Assembly: GCA_030844895.1 (NCBI GenBank)
Contig: CM061233.1
Coordinates: forward strand, 94,883,719 to 94,947,718
Source: Ambrosia x helenae
Taxonomy: Eukaryota > Streptophyta > Magnoliopsida > Asterales > Asteraceae
Reading direction: 5' to 3'
Length of the DNA stretch: 64,000 bases
Shown: positions 21,553-32,593 of the stretch, piece after piece
How positions within the stretch are numbered: position 1 is the stretch's first letter
Layout: each line of letters starts with the position of its first letter
The notes under the pieces: model-generated
What the model saw: the letters and a program-made list of their open reading frames with translations, nothing else
Database searches by the model: none
Told to the model about the DNA's origin: nothing
Translations under genes and position numbers: made by a program

Positions 21553-22500
21553 GGAGGAAAAATGTAACTATTATTTAAATAAACAAAAGTATAGGAAAGT
21601 GGAGGGAATTAAAATATAGAGTTAGGATCAAATACACAATAAAAGAAAAATAGGAAGTCCTAAGAAGGGTATCAAATGGAGTCCGATTGAACTCATTCAA
21701 GCAACATTGGAACCGTCTCATCGAACCCTACAATCTTAGTTTTTAGGTTTTTGACTTTTTAGATTTTTAGATCGTAGTTTTTAGAATTTTTGTTATATCA
21801 TTGTGTCCTTTATGCTGCATTGTGTCTTTTCTTTATTTTTATCATTATGTCATTTTTGCGATTCATTATATCTTTTTTCTTCGACACTGGGTTATATTTC
21901 GTGATTCATTGTGTTTTTTTTTTTTTTTTTTTTTGTATCTTTCTCATTTTTATTACACTGTGTAGGATAACTTATGCATTAAAAGCAAAAAATTTCTATA
22001 ATTTTAGAAATTTTAAAATACCCTGATGTATAGATGAACATCAATTTTGTTTATTATAATTTGAAATACGAAACAGTATATAGTATAGAGTCATATTTCA
22101 GGTGCGATTATTCCTTTAGTAGCAAAATTGATTTAAACAATCCCCACCAATGCCTTCACCACATGCATTTCCCTAATATTGTTAAAATTCAAAAATGCTT
22201 TGCGATAATATATTATTGAATTTTTATTGTTTTCTTCCAAACATAGCCTTTATAATTACCATAACTCATCATTAACTAAGAAGTATATGTTTTGTTAGCA
22301 AACTAAAATGGATTAAGAAAAAAACACTAATCCTTTGAATTTGAGTTAACTAGTTTGGAATATATATTAGGATCCTAATACATGTAATCCAAAATATTTA
22401 ACTTATATTATGACGTTATATTTGTAAAACTACACATCATAGAAAAATAAGATCAATGACACAAAATAGTAATATTTTTTCCTCAGCATTAAAACCGACA
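21553..22500. other. AT-rich intergenic DNA
   Basis: No recognisable gene. Two T-rich frames of 60-80 codons near 21.8-22.2 kb lack motifs. Confidence 0.5.
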
Positions 22501-22504
22501 ACTC

Positions 22505-23000
22505 TTACAAGTGAGAGACGAGTAAACAAGCCACGAGTTGTGCCGCTACCCCCTTTTGAATAGAAAAACCTACTCTATTAAAAATAAAACTTAAGTCCTT
22601 CGTCGCTGGGGAGTTACTCTGCACCACCTTTTGAACTCTTTTTAAGAACCGGATTGCTTCGGGGGCTAGACCTCCAAATGTGTCAAAAGCAAATAGCACA
22701 AAGACGTGTTGGTTCTCGAGACAGGCAGCTTCATGTTTGACAACTTTCTGGGATTCTGCTCTCAATGATGCTTGCCCTGCCACAAACCCCGAATCTCGAA
22801 GTCCCACCAACAGAGACACCCCCTGTGAGATCAACGCACGCATGTTTGCCATGTGCCCACCCGAACACGAGGACATCTGCTGGCCTTAGGGTAGACCGCC
22901 CTTCTAGGGGTCCGTCAAAAAGTTAACCGGGGCTTCTTTCCTAGCTGAAATCCCCGCCCTTCGTAGACGTCCCATAAAACATCCCTAACTAGATCATGTC
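22505..23000 (-). pseudogene. Relic of a plant mobile-element protein, possibly an endonuclease-like domain
   Basis: Minus-strand reading gives 'LTDPLEGRSTLRPADVLVFGW', then after a frameshift near 22.85 kb 'LVGLRDSGFVAGQASLRAES', 'FVLFAFDTFGGLAPEAIRFLKRVQKV' and 'GFSIQKGVAAQLVACL'. I recognise this series as a repeated family of plant proteins that end in an '(I/V)QKG(L/V)AAQLVA' block. The order RPAD...(G)KHACVDLTG resembles a PD-(D/E)XK restriction-like nuclease core, but this is inference. Only the C-terminal part is present, in broken frames. Confidence 0.55.
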
Positions 23001-23540
23001 TGTATTTAAATCCGGACAGCTCCTTACAGTGAAGAGCATGTTCCCCAAACTTATCTAAACATGTTTTTTTAAAGAGAGGGAGAGGACGAGAGAGAAGAAG
23101 AGAGAGAGAGGTTCAGTTTAAAAATGAGAGAGAGAGATTCTCTATTAATATTATTATTATTGTTATTGTTATTGTTATTATTATTATTGTTTAAAGGTTA
23201 GTGGGGTTGGTTGGGTGTGGGGTGGGGTATTATTATTACTAAAATAACCTTTAGTAATTGTGTGTAAAGACATTATTGCCCCTGATTAAAAAAACACAAA
23301 AAATTACAAAACTGATGGTGTGTCACTTGGTGATTGGTCCAGATGAGTTCTCAAGTTCTCGTAACTCAAGGGTGTTCTAAATTGATCCCAATCCTATATA
23401 TAAATATATATATATATATATATCAAATAATTTACAAATGGGATAAATAGTGATATGGCATTATGGTAATTTCCTTTATAAGAAGGGTCGTTTTCGTCAA
23501 TTTTGTACATGTGGTTGTCTTAGTTAACTTTTAAATATGA
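23001..23540. repeat. Low-complexity stretch (GA-rich, ATT, GT-rich, TA)
   Basis: A GA-rich tract at ~23070-23140, ATT repeats at 23145-23195, a GGTTG/GGGGT-rich piece to 23230, and (TA)n at 23398-23425. No coding content. Confidence 0.75.
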
Positions 23541-23541
23541 A

Positions 23542-23580
23542 CTAGTATTTTATCGATGTTGCGCGTTGCCGCGACATCAT
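23542..23580 (-). mobile_element. Candidate Helitron 3' terminus (minus strand)
   Basis: CTAG at 23542-23545 preceded by A. On the minus strand this is an element ending in CTAG|T, with a CGCG-GCAA-CGCG hairpin (about 23561-23573) some 16-20 bases inside. The 5' end was not found. A CCACGTGG word at ~23825 is shared with the Helitrons at 59 kb. Confidence 0.4.
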
Positions 23581-23943
23581 AGCGTTTGCGACCATATTAC
23601 ACGCACTACAATGATGATATTAGTAGATGACTTTATTATACGCAAACCTTTGATAAGTTAAACAAAGGATTTTAATTGAGCGTTTCACATGCCATCACCA
23701 AATTATATATTATATAGTTTAGAATTAGAATGTAAATGGAATTTGATAATCAAATATCATAACCTAAACACATAATTGAAATAAACTAAATTATTAAAAC
23801 AAAGTTAAAAAAATGGTGGCATGCCACGTGGTGTAAATCAAAGTTATCAAGCCAAATTTTAAGGACCTTTTCTAATTAAACCCTCTGGCTTCTAATTAAA
23901 CCCCTAAGTAAAGCGTTCGCTTTGCCCAAAGCGAGGTTCTTGG

Positions 23944-24069
23944 GTAAATTTTTTCAGAGAATCTCAGGCTTTGTGTCTAATCAGCCTGCAAAGCGCCTCG
24001 CTTTGGCCAAAGCGAGGCGCTTTGCAGGCTGATTAGACACAAAGCCTGAGATTCCCTGAAAAAATTTAC
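23944..24069. repeat. 126-bp near-perfect palindrome with no spacer
   Basis: The two 63-bp arms meet at 24006/24007 (CTTTGG|CCAAAG) and differ at one position only (A in 'CAGAGAATCTC' against G). It could extrude a cruciform or form a long RNA hairpin. It ends 90 bp before the ATG of the FAR1-type transposase gene. Its core 'CTCGCTTTGGCCAAAGCGAGG' recurs near 50.5 kb. Confidence 0.95.
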
Positions 24070-24159
24070 TCCCTAACCCCATCGGATTTTACCTATAAAT
24101 TCGATCGAATTTCATTATAAACTCATTCGATTTCAATTTTTTTATCCACAAAAAGTAAA

Positions 24160-24615
24160 ATGTCGTATTACGACTTCATTTTCGGTGATTCTTACAACGA
24201 GTCAAAATCATATAATTTCGATGAGGGTCAGTCTAGTAATGTCGAGGAGGGTCAGTCTGGCATTCGTTATCGTGACAATACGATGCAACTGGACTTAAAT
24301 ACACCTTGGAAGGACCCGTATGATTTTGATGACGGTCCCCGTCAACCCGACTACGGTCCTTATACTAACTACAGTTACGGTGATGATGACACATTTGAAG
24401 AACAAGACTATACGCACCATGAAGACAACGCTAGCGAGGAGAAACACGTAGAAGCTCAGGAGGAAGGATCTAACCCGATCAAATTTTGGTTTGAGACTGA
24501 TCGAACATTTTTCACACGTGATGAGTTGGTGGACTGGGTACAAAATACGAGAATGATAAATGGTTACGTAATCGTTATTAAAAGATCAAAGAAAAGAGGA
24601 GATCGTTGCGTGAAG
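24160..24615 (+). pseudogene. Mutator-like transposase gene with FAR1 domain, exon 1
   Basis: Starts at ATG 24160 and ends at a good donor (AAG|GTATAT). The acidic, Tyr-rich N-terminus is followed by 'FFTRDELVDWVQNTRMINGYVIVIKRSKKRG', the beginning of a FAR1/GCM1-type zinc-finger DNA-binding domain. MULE transposases with this domain bind element ends; the plant light-signalling factors FHY3/FAR1 were domesticated from such proteins. Marked as pseudogene because later exons are broken. Confidence 0.8.
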
Positions 24616-24916
24616 GTATATATTTTAGTCAATATTGTTTTTAATATATTAACGAATACGTACTTTATAAATTTTTATTTAAAAAGTCACGAAAAAACTT
24701 AACGTATAAATTAATTAATAGGAACACGTGTTTTATCCTTGGTGAAGGTTAATTTCCTACGGGTGCACCAGTGGTCTTCGGGTCACACACCTTTAGGATT
24801 ACGTTTCTCCTTTGCTAAGAGTATTGTTAATTTTTACTAAATAAACTTTTTATTATAATTTATTATTTAAAAAAGTTATAAAAAAAAACTTATTTTCTAA
24901 TAAACTTATTTTCGTG

Positions 24917-25410
24917 AAGGTTGTGCTTCAATGCAGTCTTTGAGGGGAGCATAAGAGTGTGGCTCTTTTGAGGAAAACGGGTAGCAAAAAAATTGGCTGC
25001 CCGTTTGAGTTGAGAGGGGTGCTTGATGCTCGGACACAGGTCTGGAGGTTAATGGTGAAAAACCCGGAGCACAACCACACTCCCCTTGAACACTTAGAGG
25101 GTCACGCGTATGCTAGAAGGCTTTCTGTAGATGAGAGACAATTGGTCGGGCATATGGCAGAGAATGACATTCCCAAGCGTAACATCTGGAGAATGCTCGT
25201 TTCAAAGAACCCGGAGAAAAAGAGTACCCTGAAAGATGTACACAATACGGCTCAGATTATGAATGCTGAAAAGGGAGTTGGTCCTAAATGTGCAATGCCG
25301 CACCTCGAATCCTTTCTGTCGGAGAGAGGATTCACCTACTACACGTGCGCAAATGAGACCACGAAGACCCTCACAGATATTTTCTTCGTTCACATACATT
25401 CATTTAATAT
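24917..25410 (+). pseudogene. Mutator-like transposase gene, exon 2 (FAR1 zinc finger), truncated
   Basis: Continues the FAR1 domain: first Cys in 'VVLQCSL', second in 'KKIGCPFEL', then the HxH pair in 'NPEHNHTP'. A helical region and 'FTYYTCANETTKTLTDIFFVH' follow. A premature TGA (24941-24943) sits where CGA (Arg) is expected. The exon stops abruptly at 25410, joined to the inside of a gypsy LTR. The DDE catalytic core that should follow 'TDIFFVH...SFNM' is missing from the window. Confidence 0.82.
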
Positions 25411-27418
25411 GAAGTTTTTGAAGATTAAACGGATCAAACATAATAATAATCGATTAGTAACATCATAGGATACTTGTTACGCAAGTTATTGATGTTTTGG
25501 TCTTTAAAGTTGTGATCTTTGCATGTTTAGTAGTAGAATCTGATCAAAATAAGTATTAGGGATGTTTGGTAATGATGATTGATGTTTGTTGATTGTTTTT
25601 ATGCACACGGTAGTCGATTAAAGTATGATTTAGGAGAAACTAAAAATCTGGACAGAATGATTAGACGAACTTGTAGGAGCTGTAACACGACCTTAACATG
25701 ATGATTTTGGTATTTTCTTTGCATGGTTGAATCACACCTGGTCTTAGCTTTTAATAATGTGTAAAATCAAGTGTTTTGGACGTCGGTTGAGTCGTTTTTG
25801 GAATTTTCATTGAAAATAGGTCAGATCAGAATTTCGGGTATCAAACTGAGTCAACTTTGAGACATCATAACTCGAGTTTTATAAAGAGTTAGGTTGTGAA
25901 ATTTTTACAGAAGGTTAATATTTGAGTAAACTGAGTTTTCCAATTGGATTCATCCCGTTTGGATGAATACACAATTTTTGGGAATTTATCTACCAAACTG
26001 ACCTGTTAGGAAGGTTTTCTGAACATAGCTGTATTAGACGAATTTTAATTATTTTTGTGTTTGGATTTAAGACAAAAAAAAACAGATATTGTTAAGTGAA
26101 TCCCAAAGAAAATTCAGTAAACATTTGGGAGGTTAACTCACTGATTTACTATTTTAAATAAATTGGTTTTGATGGCGCGCAATCTGTCCTGAAAACACAG
26201 ATTGTGTATTGTGTGCTTATGTGATGAATTGAGATCTTAGGTGATATGAAATTGAGGTGTAACTGAACGTATACTTGTATGAGACACATATGGAACGGGA
26301 AGACTAATTTTAACCAACACATTCACCAACGAGTTCGTAGGGTTTACTATTGCATGTAGAATCACTAGGCGTCACATACACACTTTTGAACGTTTAAAAC
26401 ACCTTGGACAAACGAGTTATATGGTGTAATGATATTACCCCTATACTCACTTGGTGACACTTATATTAGGGTGTCGGTGGCATACTTTATTTGCGGTGCG
26501 GATTACTTTTGCTTGCACACTAAGGTGAGTTTCACTACCCTTTTCTCAAAAGCATGCGTCTCGGGTTAGAGACAACTTTGGTAAACATTTTCTAGTCCAG
26601 TTGGGACTTCTCAGGTTTTGACTCCTTGTGTGGGTCGGTTTTACGATTCCTTGTGTGGATCGGGTTTTCGGTCAGTTTAAAACTTATTGGTCCTTTGTAA
26701 TCTAAACACTCTATCATTTAAAGTCCTTGCATATTATTGGGTTAATCGCTGGAGGCGAACGGGGTATTAGCTGATAGCGCTATTAGGTTGATGCAGCAAC
26801 CTCATGTCTGAGGTGCTTGAGGCACGAGCATGAACTTCTGACCACAATTTCCGACTACTGTTGATAGACCCCAGTTATTGAGGCAAATAACTATTTTCCT
26901 GAAGGTGTCCCAATAATTTTGTTTAGTTACATTGAGTGGGCTAGCTACCCCTGACACACTTAAACTGATAACTCTTTAACTTTCGGTCTGGAGGACCTAC
27001 GTTATTACTTACTTACGTGGTTTTGGAAACCAGCGCATTTGCATATTAAATTACCTTACTTTGTGAACTCACCAGCTTTATGTTGACATACGATTTACAT
27101 GCTTTTGCAGGTAGTTAGCTTCCGGTGCCAGGATTAGAAAGCACTGTACACTTCACTGCATTTGGGGTCTCGGGCATACACATAAATTACATATTATGCT
27201 TTCGTATGGTTTCAATTTGGGCGCGTTGTTTTGCGCATGGTTTTTAAAAAGGTTTAAATTTGGTTTACGCTTCCGCAGCTTAACTAAACTTGGTTTTTGA
27301 AAACGAACTAAATGGTTTGGGCATTTAGAGTTCGTTCCTGTGACTTATGGCTATGGGATCCTGGTTTGTCATGCGCCTCGCGGTATAAACCCCGCAGTGG
27401 AAATTTGAGGGTGTGACA
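25411..27418 (+). repeat. 5' LTR of the gypsy element, truncated
   Basis: Corresponds to 33307-35306 of the right LTR, with ~99% identity by eye and one 9-bp length difference near 25598. It ends GGGTGTGACA. It contains AAG|GTGAGT at 26524/26525 and TTTTGCAG ending at 27110, shaped like an intron. Confidence 0.93.
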
Positions 27419-27420
27419 GA

Positions 27421-27434
27421 TTGGTATCAGAGCC
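27421..27434 (+). other. Primer-binding site of the gypsy element
   Basis: TTGGTATCAGAGCC two bases after the 5' LTR; complementary to initiator tRNA-Met. Confidence 0.93.
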
Positions 27435-28860
27435 ATTGGTTATAGTGAACTAGGACTGCATGTTGAGTCTAGTCTATAATCATCATAGCATAAGTACATT
27501 CACAACTTAAGTGCACAACTAGCTTTTAGCTACATATATCTACAACATATGATTTCGGGAGATATGTTATCTTCTAGTTCTAGACTTAATTCTTAACACG
27601 TCAATGGTGGGAACCTAGGGTTACACCAGGTGGCGCATTACTGGGAGTAATATCCTAACTAACCTCATGGATGAGGAGACAACAATTGTACAAGGGAGGG
27701 AGCCCTTGCGAGCGTTGTGGCGCACGTACACAGGAAGCTGCACGATGCGCATGACGTGGTACCATTAAATCAACTATGAAGGAATTCGAATACTGAGACT
27801 TATCTTTTGTCACTTAGCAAGGAGACAATTAGTTTCTGTTCCTTGTTACTTGATCCTTCTTACTCCCATTCGAAACACAGACGGGACTGGGTTACGCATA
27901 TAGAACTTATTTCTTACCTTAGTACCTTACGCCTAGTATGAGCGGGCGAACGTATGACTGCATATCCTTGTTTTCTCATGAGCATATGGTAGGTTCAGGG
28001 GAACACATTAGATTGGGGCTTGTTACACACACTCTTGGGGAGTTATGTAAAGCCTGCGACGTAGTGCAACATCACAAGGGAAGATGAAACCTACTAATGG
28101 CTGATAGCCACGATTGGAGGAACGAGTGGTACAGCTTACCACTAAACTGGTTTACATAGGACTAGAGAAGGAGATTGGACGTGATGAGAACCATATAACA
28201 CTGACACTAAGAAAGAGGAGGAAGAAGGGGAACCTGAGCAGGACGAGCATATGGCAGTGAAGATGAAGGCTCTACTATCTAGACGGAGCGTGGCGACGAT
28301 TGGCTCTTACCTTTTTCTTACCTGTATTTTCTTTTCTTTTTCCCTTGCTAACTTAGATAAGACTGAGTTTTAGGATCAACGATAGGGTAGTTGAGGCCCT
28401 CGCATCTTTCCAAGCTAGTAAAGATCTATTTTGCTAAATCGTTCTTTTCCTCTGACTTCCACATTTGAACTTTCTTATTCCTCGAACGCACATGCCACAA
28501 CAACAACCTGCCATCATATCTTCAAGCCTTTTATTGATCGTAATCCTCGATAACTCCAACGGAACTCAAGGAGACCGTCTGATTGCTTCGATAGTGTAAG
28601 TCTCTGCCATGTACATTTGCCCCAGGCAGGATGGGGTAATGTATGCTACATGCACACTCGATGAGTTACAAATACCTGGAAGGAGAACGTAACACCCTGT
28701 GGTGAAATCTAGAAATTTTGTTATATAAAGACGGATGGGTCTGAGATCGACGCCTACACTACCAAGCTACAGGAGATAGCCACTAAAGGCTCAAATCTAT
28801 TTAACCTACCTTACAAACGGATCGAACTTTATACCGAAAGGGTGGGCCCCTCAGATTCGT
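27435..28860 (+). other. Degenerate leader and gag region of the gypsy element
   Basis: About 1.4 kb where gag should lie, without any sustained open frame or a recognisable capsid domain. Gag has decayed or was rearranged. The next 230 bp encode a short gag C-terminal fragment ('TAHLQIFHLTRKLTDEAADHG'). Confidence 0.7.
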
Positions 28861-28863
28861 GGC

Positions 28864-29654
28864 TTGGCCACTACAGCTCACCTACAAATCTTTCACTTGA
28901 CTCGCAAACTCACTGATGAGGCTGCCGACCATGGTACTTTTCCGAAGCATGGTGCTTCATTTTCTACTTTTGGTGATAACAACAGGACGTGGGATAGTGT
29001 GAGGTATAAGTCCTGCAACAACAACAATCATAATGGTAGCAACAACAACGGGAGCTCGGGGAAGAGCATTTGTGATTGGCCTCGGGAAAGCTAGGATTGA
29101 TAACAATGTCGTGACGGATACGTGTTCCTTGAACGACACTCTTGCTTCTATTTTATATGATACTGGTGCGGACTATAGTTTTGTTTCATCAAAACCTAGT
29201 AAACAATTAGGGATGGTTCCTACTCTTCAAGATACCCCATACTCTATTGAACTGGCTGATGGGAAGCCTGTCGAGGTAACCCATATACATCGTGACTGTA
29301 AGCTCGAGTTGAACGGGCAATTGTTTGCCATCAACCTCTTACCTATCACCCTAGGTAGCTTTGATCTCGTGGTTGGCATGGACTGGTTGTCCAAGCAACA
29401 CGCGGAAATTCTCTGTCAGGAGAAAATTGTTCGCATTCCCCTCCCAAGTGGAGAACTTTTATCCATACAGGGTGATCGAGGTGGTGCCATGGTGGGCATC
29501 ATCTCCTATCTGAAGGCCCAGAAGTGTATTCGCAAGGGCTGTCCGGCCATTTTGGCTAACATATCTGACACTAGAGCTGAAACTGAAACTAAGATTGAGG
29601 AACACCCCAGTGGTCCGAGATTTCCCAGATATATCCCCAGAGGAAGCTCCTAGA
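28864..29654 (+). pseudogene. Gypsy gag tail and aspartic protease
   Basis: 28864-29032 gives the end of gag. From 29033 a 206-residue frame holds the retropepsin: 'ILYDTGADYSFVS' with the catalytic Asp-Thr-Gly, and later 'LPITLGSFDLVVGMDWLSKQHAEI', the flap and C-terminal region typical of plant gypsy proteases. The frame breaks near 29600, where the reading continues one base shifted as 'VVRDFPDISPEEAPRLPP', the linker to reverse transcriptase. Confidence 0.88.
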
Positions 29655-30385
29655 CTTCCACCTGTTTGTCAAGGGGAGTTTCAAAATGATCTTGTACCTG
29701 GAGCAGCTCCAGTTGCACGTGCACCATATCGCCTAGCACCAAGCGAACCTCAAGAACTGTCTACCCAACTCCAAGAGCTATTGGATAGGGGCTTTATTAG
29801 ACCTAGTTCTTCGCCATGAGGAGCTCCAGTTCTGTTTGTTGAAAACGAAGATGGGAGTTTTCGCAGGTGTATTGATTATCGGGAGTTGAACAAAGTGACG
29901 ATTAAGAACCGCTACGCTTTTCCTCGTAGCGATGAGTTGTTCGACCAACTGTAAGGGTCGAGTTTCTATTCTATGATTGACTTGAGGTCAGGATACCATC
30001 AGCTGAGAGTCGGAGAGGAGGATGTGGCAAAGACAGCCTTTCGAACTCGTTATGGACATTATGAGTTTTTGGTGATGCCATTTGGATGCACCGGTTGTGT
30101 TCATTGTTCCGATGAACCATGTGTGCAAACCCTATTTGGACAAATTCGTCATAGTATAGATGACATACTGATTTATTCCAAGGGCAGGGAAGAGCTCGAG
30201 CAACACCTGTAATTGATCTTGAAACTATTGAGAAAGGAGCAGTTGTATGCAGGATTCTCTAAATGTGACATTTGGATTCGAGAAGTCCAATTTCATGGAC
30301 ATATGGTTAACGAGGTAGGAATACATATTGATCCCGCCAAGATTGATGCTATTAAAAGTGGGAGGCTCCTAGGACCCCTACTGAA
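29595..30385 (+). pseudogene. Gypsy reverse transcriptase, broken
   Basis: RT motifs in order: 'YRLAPSEPQELSTQLQELLDRGFIRPSSSP', 'GAPVLFV', 'RRCIDYRELNKVTIKNRY', 'MIDLRSGYHQLRV', 'TAFRTRYGHYEFLVMPFG', then a corrupted stretch at 30085-30160, then 'SIDDILIYSK' (usually F/YIDD). Lesions: TGA 29817-29819 (TGG expected), TAA 29952-29954 (CAA expected), local frameshifts around the 'MPFG' to 'IDD' segment, TAA 30210-30212, and a frame change near 30370. The product cannot be active. Confidence 0.92.
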
Positions 30386-32464
30386 GTGCGCCAATTTCTT
30401 GGTCTCGCGGGATACTATCGCAGATTTATTGAGGGATTTTCTAAGATCGCTCAACCTCTCACTGCCCTAGTACAGCAAGGTATTACTTATAAGTGGGGAG
30501 ATGCCCAAGAATCTGCCTTTCAGCTACTAAAGTCAAAACTTTGCAGTGCACCGATACTATCGATGCCTGGGGGTACAGAGGACTTTGTAGTGTACTGTGA
30601 TGTGTCTATCCAAGGCTTAGGGTGCATGATGATGCAACGGGATAAGGTAATCGCATATGCATCGCGGCAATTGAAGGTCCATGAGAAGAATTACCCCACT
30701 CATGATTTGGAACTGGGAGCGGTGGTTTTCGCTCTCAAAATCTGGAGACACTACCTCTATGGAACAAAGTGCACAATTTTCACTGATCACAAGAGCCTTC
30801 AGCATATATTTGATCAGAAGGTGCTGAACATACGACAACGTCGCTGGGTTGAATTTTTGAATGATTATGATTGTGCCATCAAGTATCATCCAGGGAAAGC
30901 TAACGTAGTAGCTGATGCCCTCAGTCGAAGGGAAACGAAACCCAGAAGAGTGCGAGCCTTACAACTCACCATCCATTCTAATCTTCCTGATAAGATACGT
31001 GAAGCCCAGGGTGAAGCTTTGAAGGAAGAAAACATCGGGCTTGAGACCCTACATGGTGCTGATAAGCACTTAGAACTAAAAACGGATGGTCTGCAGTACT
31101 TCATGGATCGAGTCTGGATACCACGATTTGGGGATCTCAGACAACTGGTGCTTGATGAAGCACATACCTCTCGCTATTCGGTGCATCCTGGTTCGGACAA
31201 GATGTACCAAGATCTTAAGACTCTTTACTTGTGGCCAAACATGAAAGCTAAGATAGCCACTTATGTTAGTAAGTGCTTGACTTGTGCGAAGGTTAAGATT
31301 GAATATCAAAAACCTTCAGGCCTACTCCAACAACCAGAAATTCCGATGTGGAAATGGGATGGGATTTCCATGGATTTCATTACAAAGCTTCCTAGAACGC
31401 CAACGGGCCATAACATGATTTGGGTTATCGTGGACCGTTTAACCAAATCGGCCCACTTCCTGGCAATAAAGGAAACGGACTCACTAGAAAAACTGGCGAA
31501 CCTTTGCATCAAGGAGATAGTCTCTAGGCATGGGGTGCCTACTTCTATTATATCTGATCGCGATGGGCGATTTACTTCTCGTTTCTGGACTACTCTCCAA
31601 GATGCTTTAGGAACTCGTCTTGATATGAGCACAGCCTATCACCCGCAGACGAATGGACAGAGTGAACGTACCATCCAAACATTAGAGGATCTGCTACGAG
31701 CGTGCGTGGTGGACTTTGGCAATAATTGGGATAAGCACTTTCCCTTGATCGAATTCTCTTACAACAACAGTTACCACACTTCGATACAGTGTGCGCCTTT
31801 TGAGGCACTTTACGGGCGCAAGTGTAGGTCTCCCATCTTTTGGACCGAAGTTGGGGATAGCCAACTAACAGGTCCCGAACTTGTGCACGAAACTTCTGAG
31901 AAGATAGTGCAAATCAGAAACCGGATGGCTGCTGCTCGGGATCGACAGAAAAGCTATGCTGATAAACGTAGAAAACCTTTGGAGTTCCAGGTTGGGGACA
32001 AGGTTTTGTTAAAAGTGTCACCTTGGAAAGGAGTGATACGCTTTAGGAAATGAGGGAAGTTGAACCCACGATACGTTGGACCTTTTGAGATTGTCAAAAG
32101 GATTGGTCCGGTAGCTTACCAGCTAAACCTACCAGATGAACTCAGTGGAGTGCACAATGTATTCCACGTCTCGAACTTGAAGAAATGCTTATCAGATACG
32201 ACACTGGTAGTGCCACTGGAGGAGATCCAGGTGGACGATCAGCTACGGTTCGTGGAAGAACCAATGGAGATTCTTGAGCAGGGCGTCAAGAAACTCAGAC
32301 AAAGCACTATACCTATTGTTAAGGTACGGTGGGATTCCCGTCTAGGACCGGAATACACGTGGGAGCGCAGAGATCAGATGCGGATCAAATACCCACACCT
32401 CTTTATTGAACCTGAACCTGTGCATACATCAAATGCCGAACATAAAGCAGCTCGCTCAAAGTGA
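30386..32464 (+). pseudogene. Gypsy RNase H, integrase and C-terminal domain
   Basis: Begins with the RT thumb 'RQFLGLAGYYRRFIEGFSKIA'. RNase H follows ('DFVVYCDVSIQGLGCMMMQ', 'HDLELGAVVFALKIWRHYLYG', 'TDHKSLQHIF', 'VVADALSRR'). Then come the integrase zinc region ('HPGSDKMYQDLKTLYLWPNM...CLTCAKVK') and DDE core ('WDGISMDFITKLP', 'SIISDRDGRFTSRFW', 'YHPQTNGQSERT'). After TGA 32051-32053 (CGA expected) the same frame gives 'YVGPFEIVKRIGPVAYQLNLP' and a chromodomain-like tail ('VRWDSRLGPEYTWERRDQM'). This tail and the integrase wording fit Tekay/Del chromoviruses. Confidence 0.92.
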
Positions 32465-32593
32465 ATTTCGGGGCGAAATTCCTTTCAACTTGGGGATGAT
32501 GTGACATCCAGGAACCAAGCGTACACTTTTCTAGCTGGCTTTACTGTTTACTTGCTGAATTTCGGGACGAAATTCTTTTCAACTTGGGGATGA
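32465..32593 (+). other. Duplicated polypurine-tract region
   Basis: The phrase 'TTTCRACTTGGGGATGATGT' (preceded by AATTTCGGG[A/G]CGAAATTC) occurs twice, at ~32464-32502 and ~32557-32595. The second directly precedes the 3' LTR (TGTGATACCCC). The first is followed by TGTGACATCC, which looks like another LTR start. Confidence 0.8.

Noticed and set aside
22680..22889. 69-codon plus-strand frame
   Set aside because: Antisense shadow of the minus-strand nuclease-like relic.
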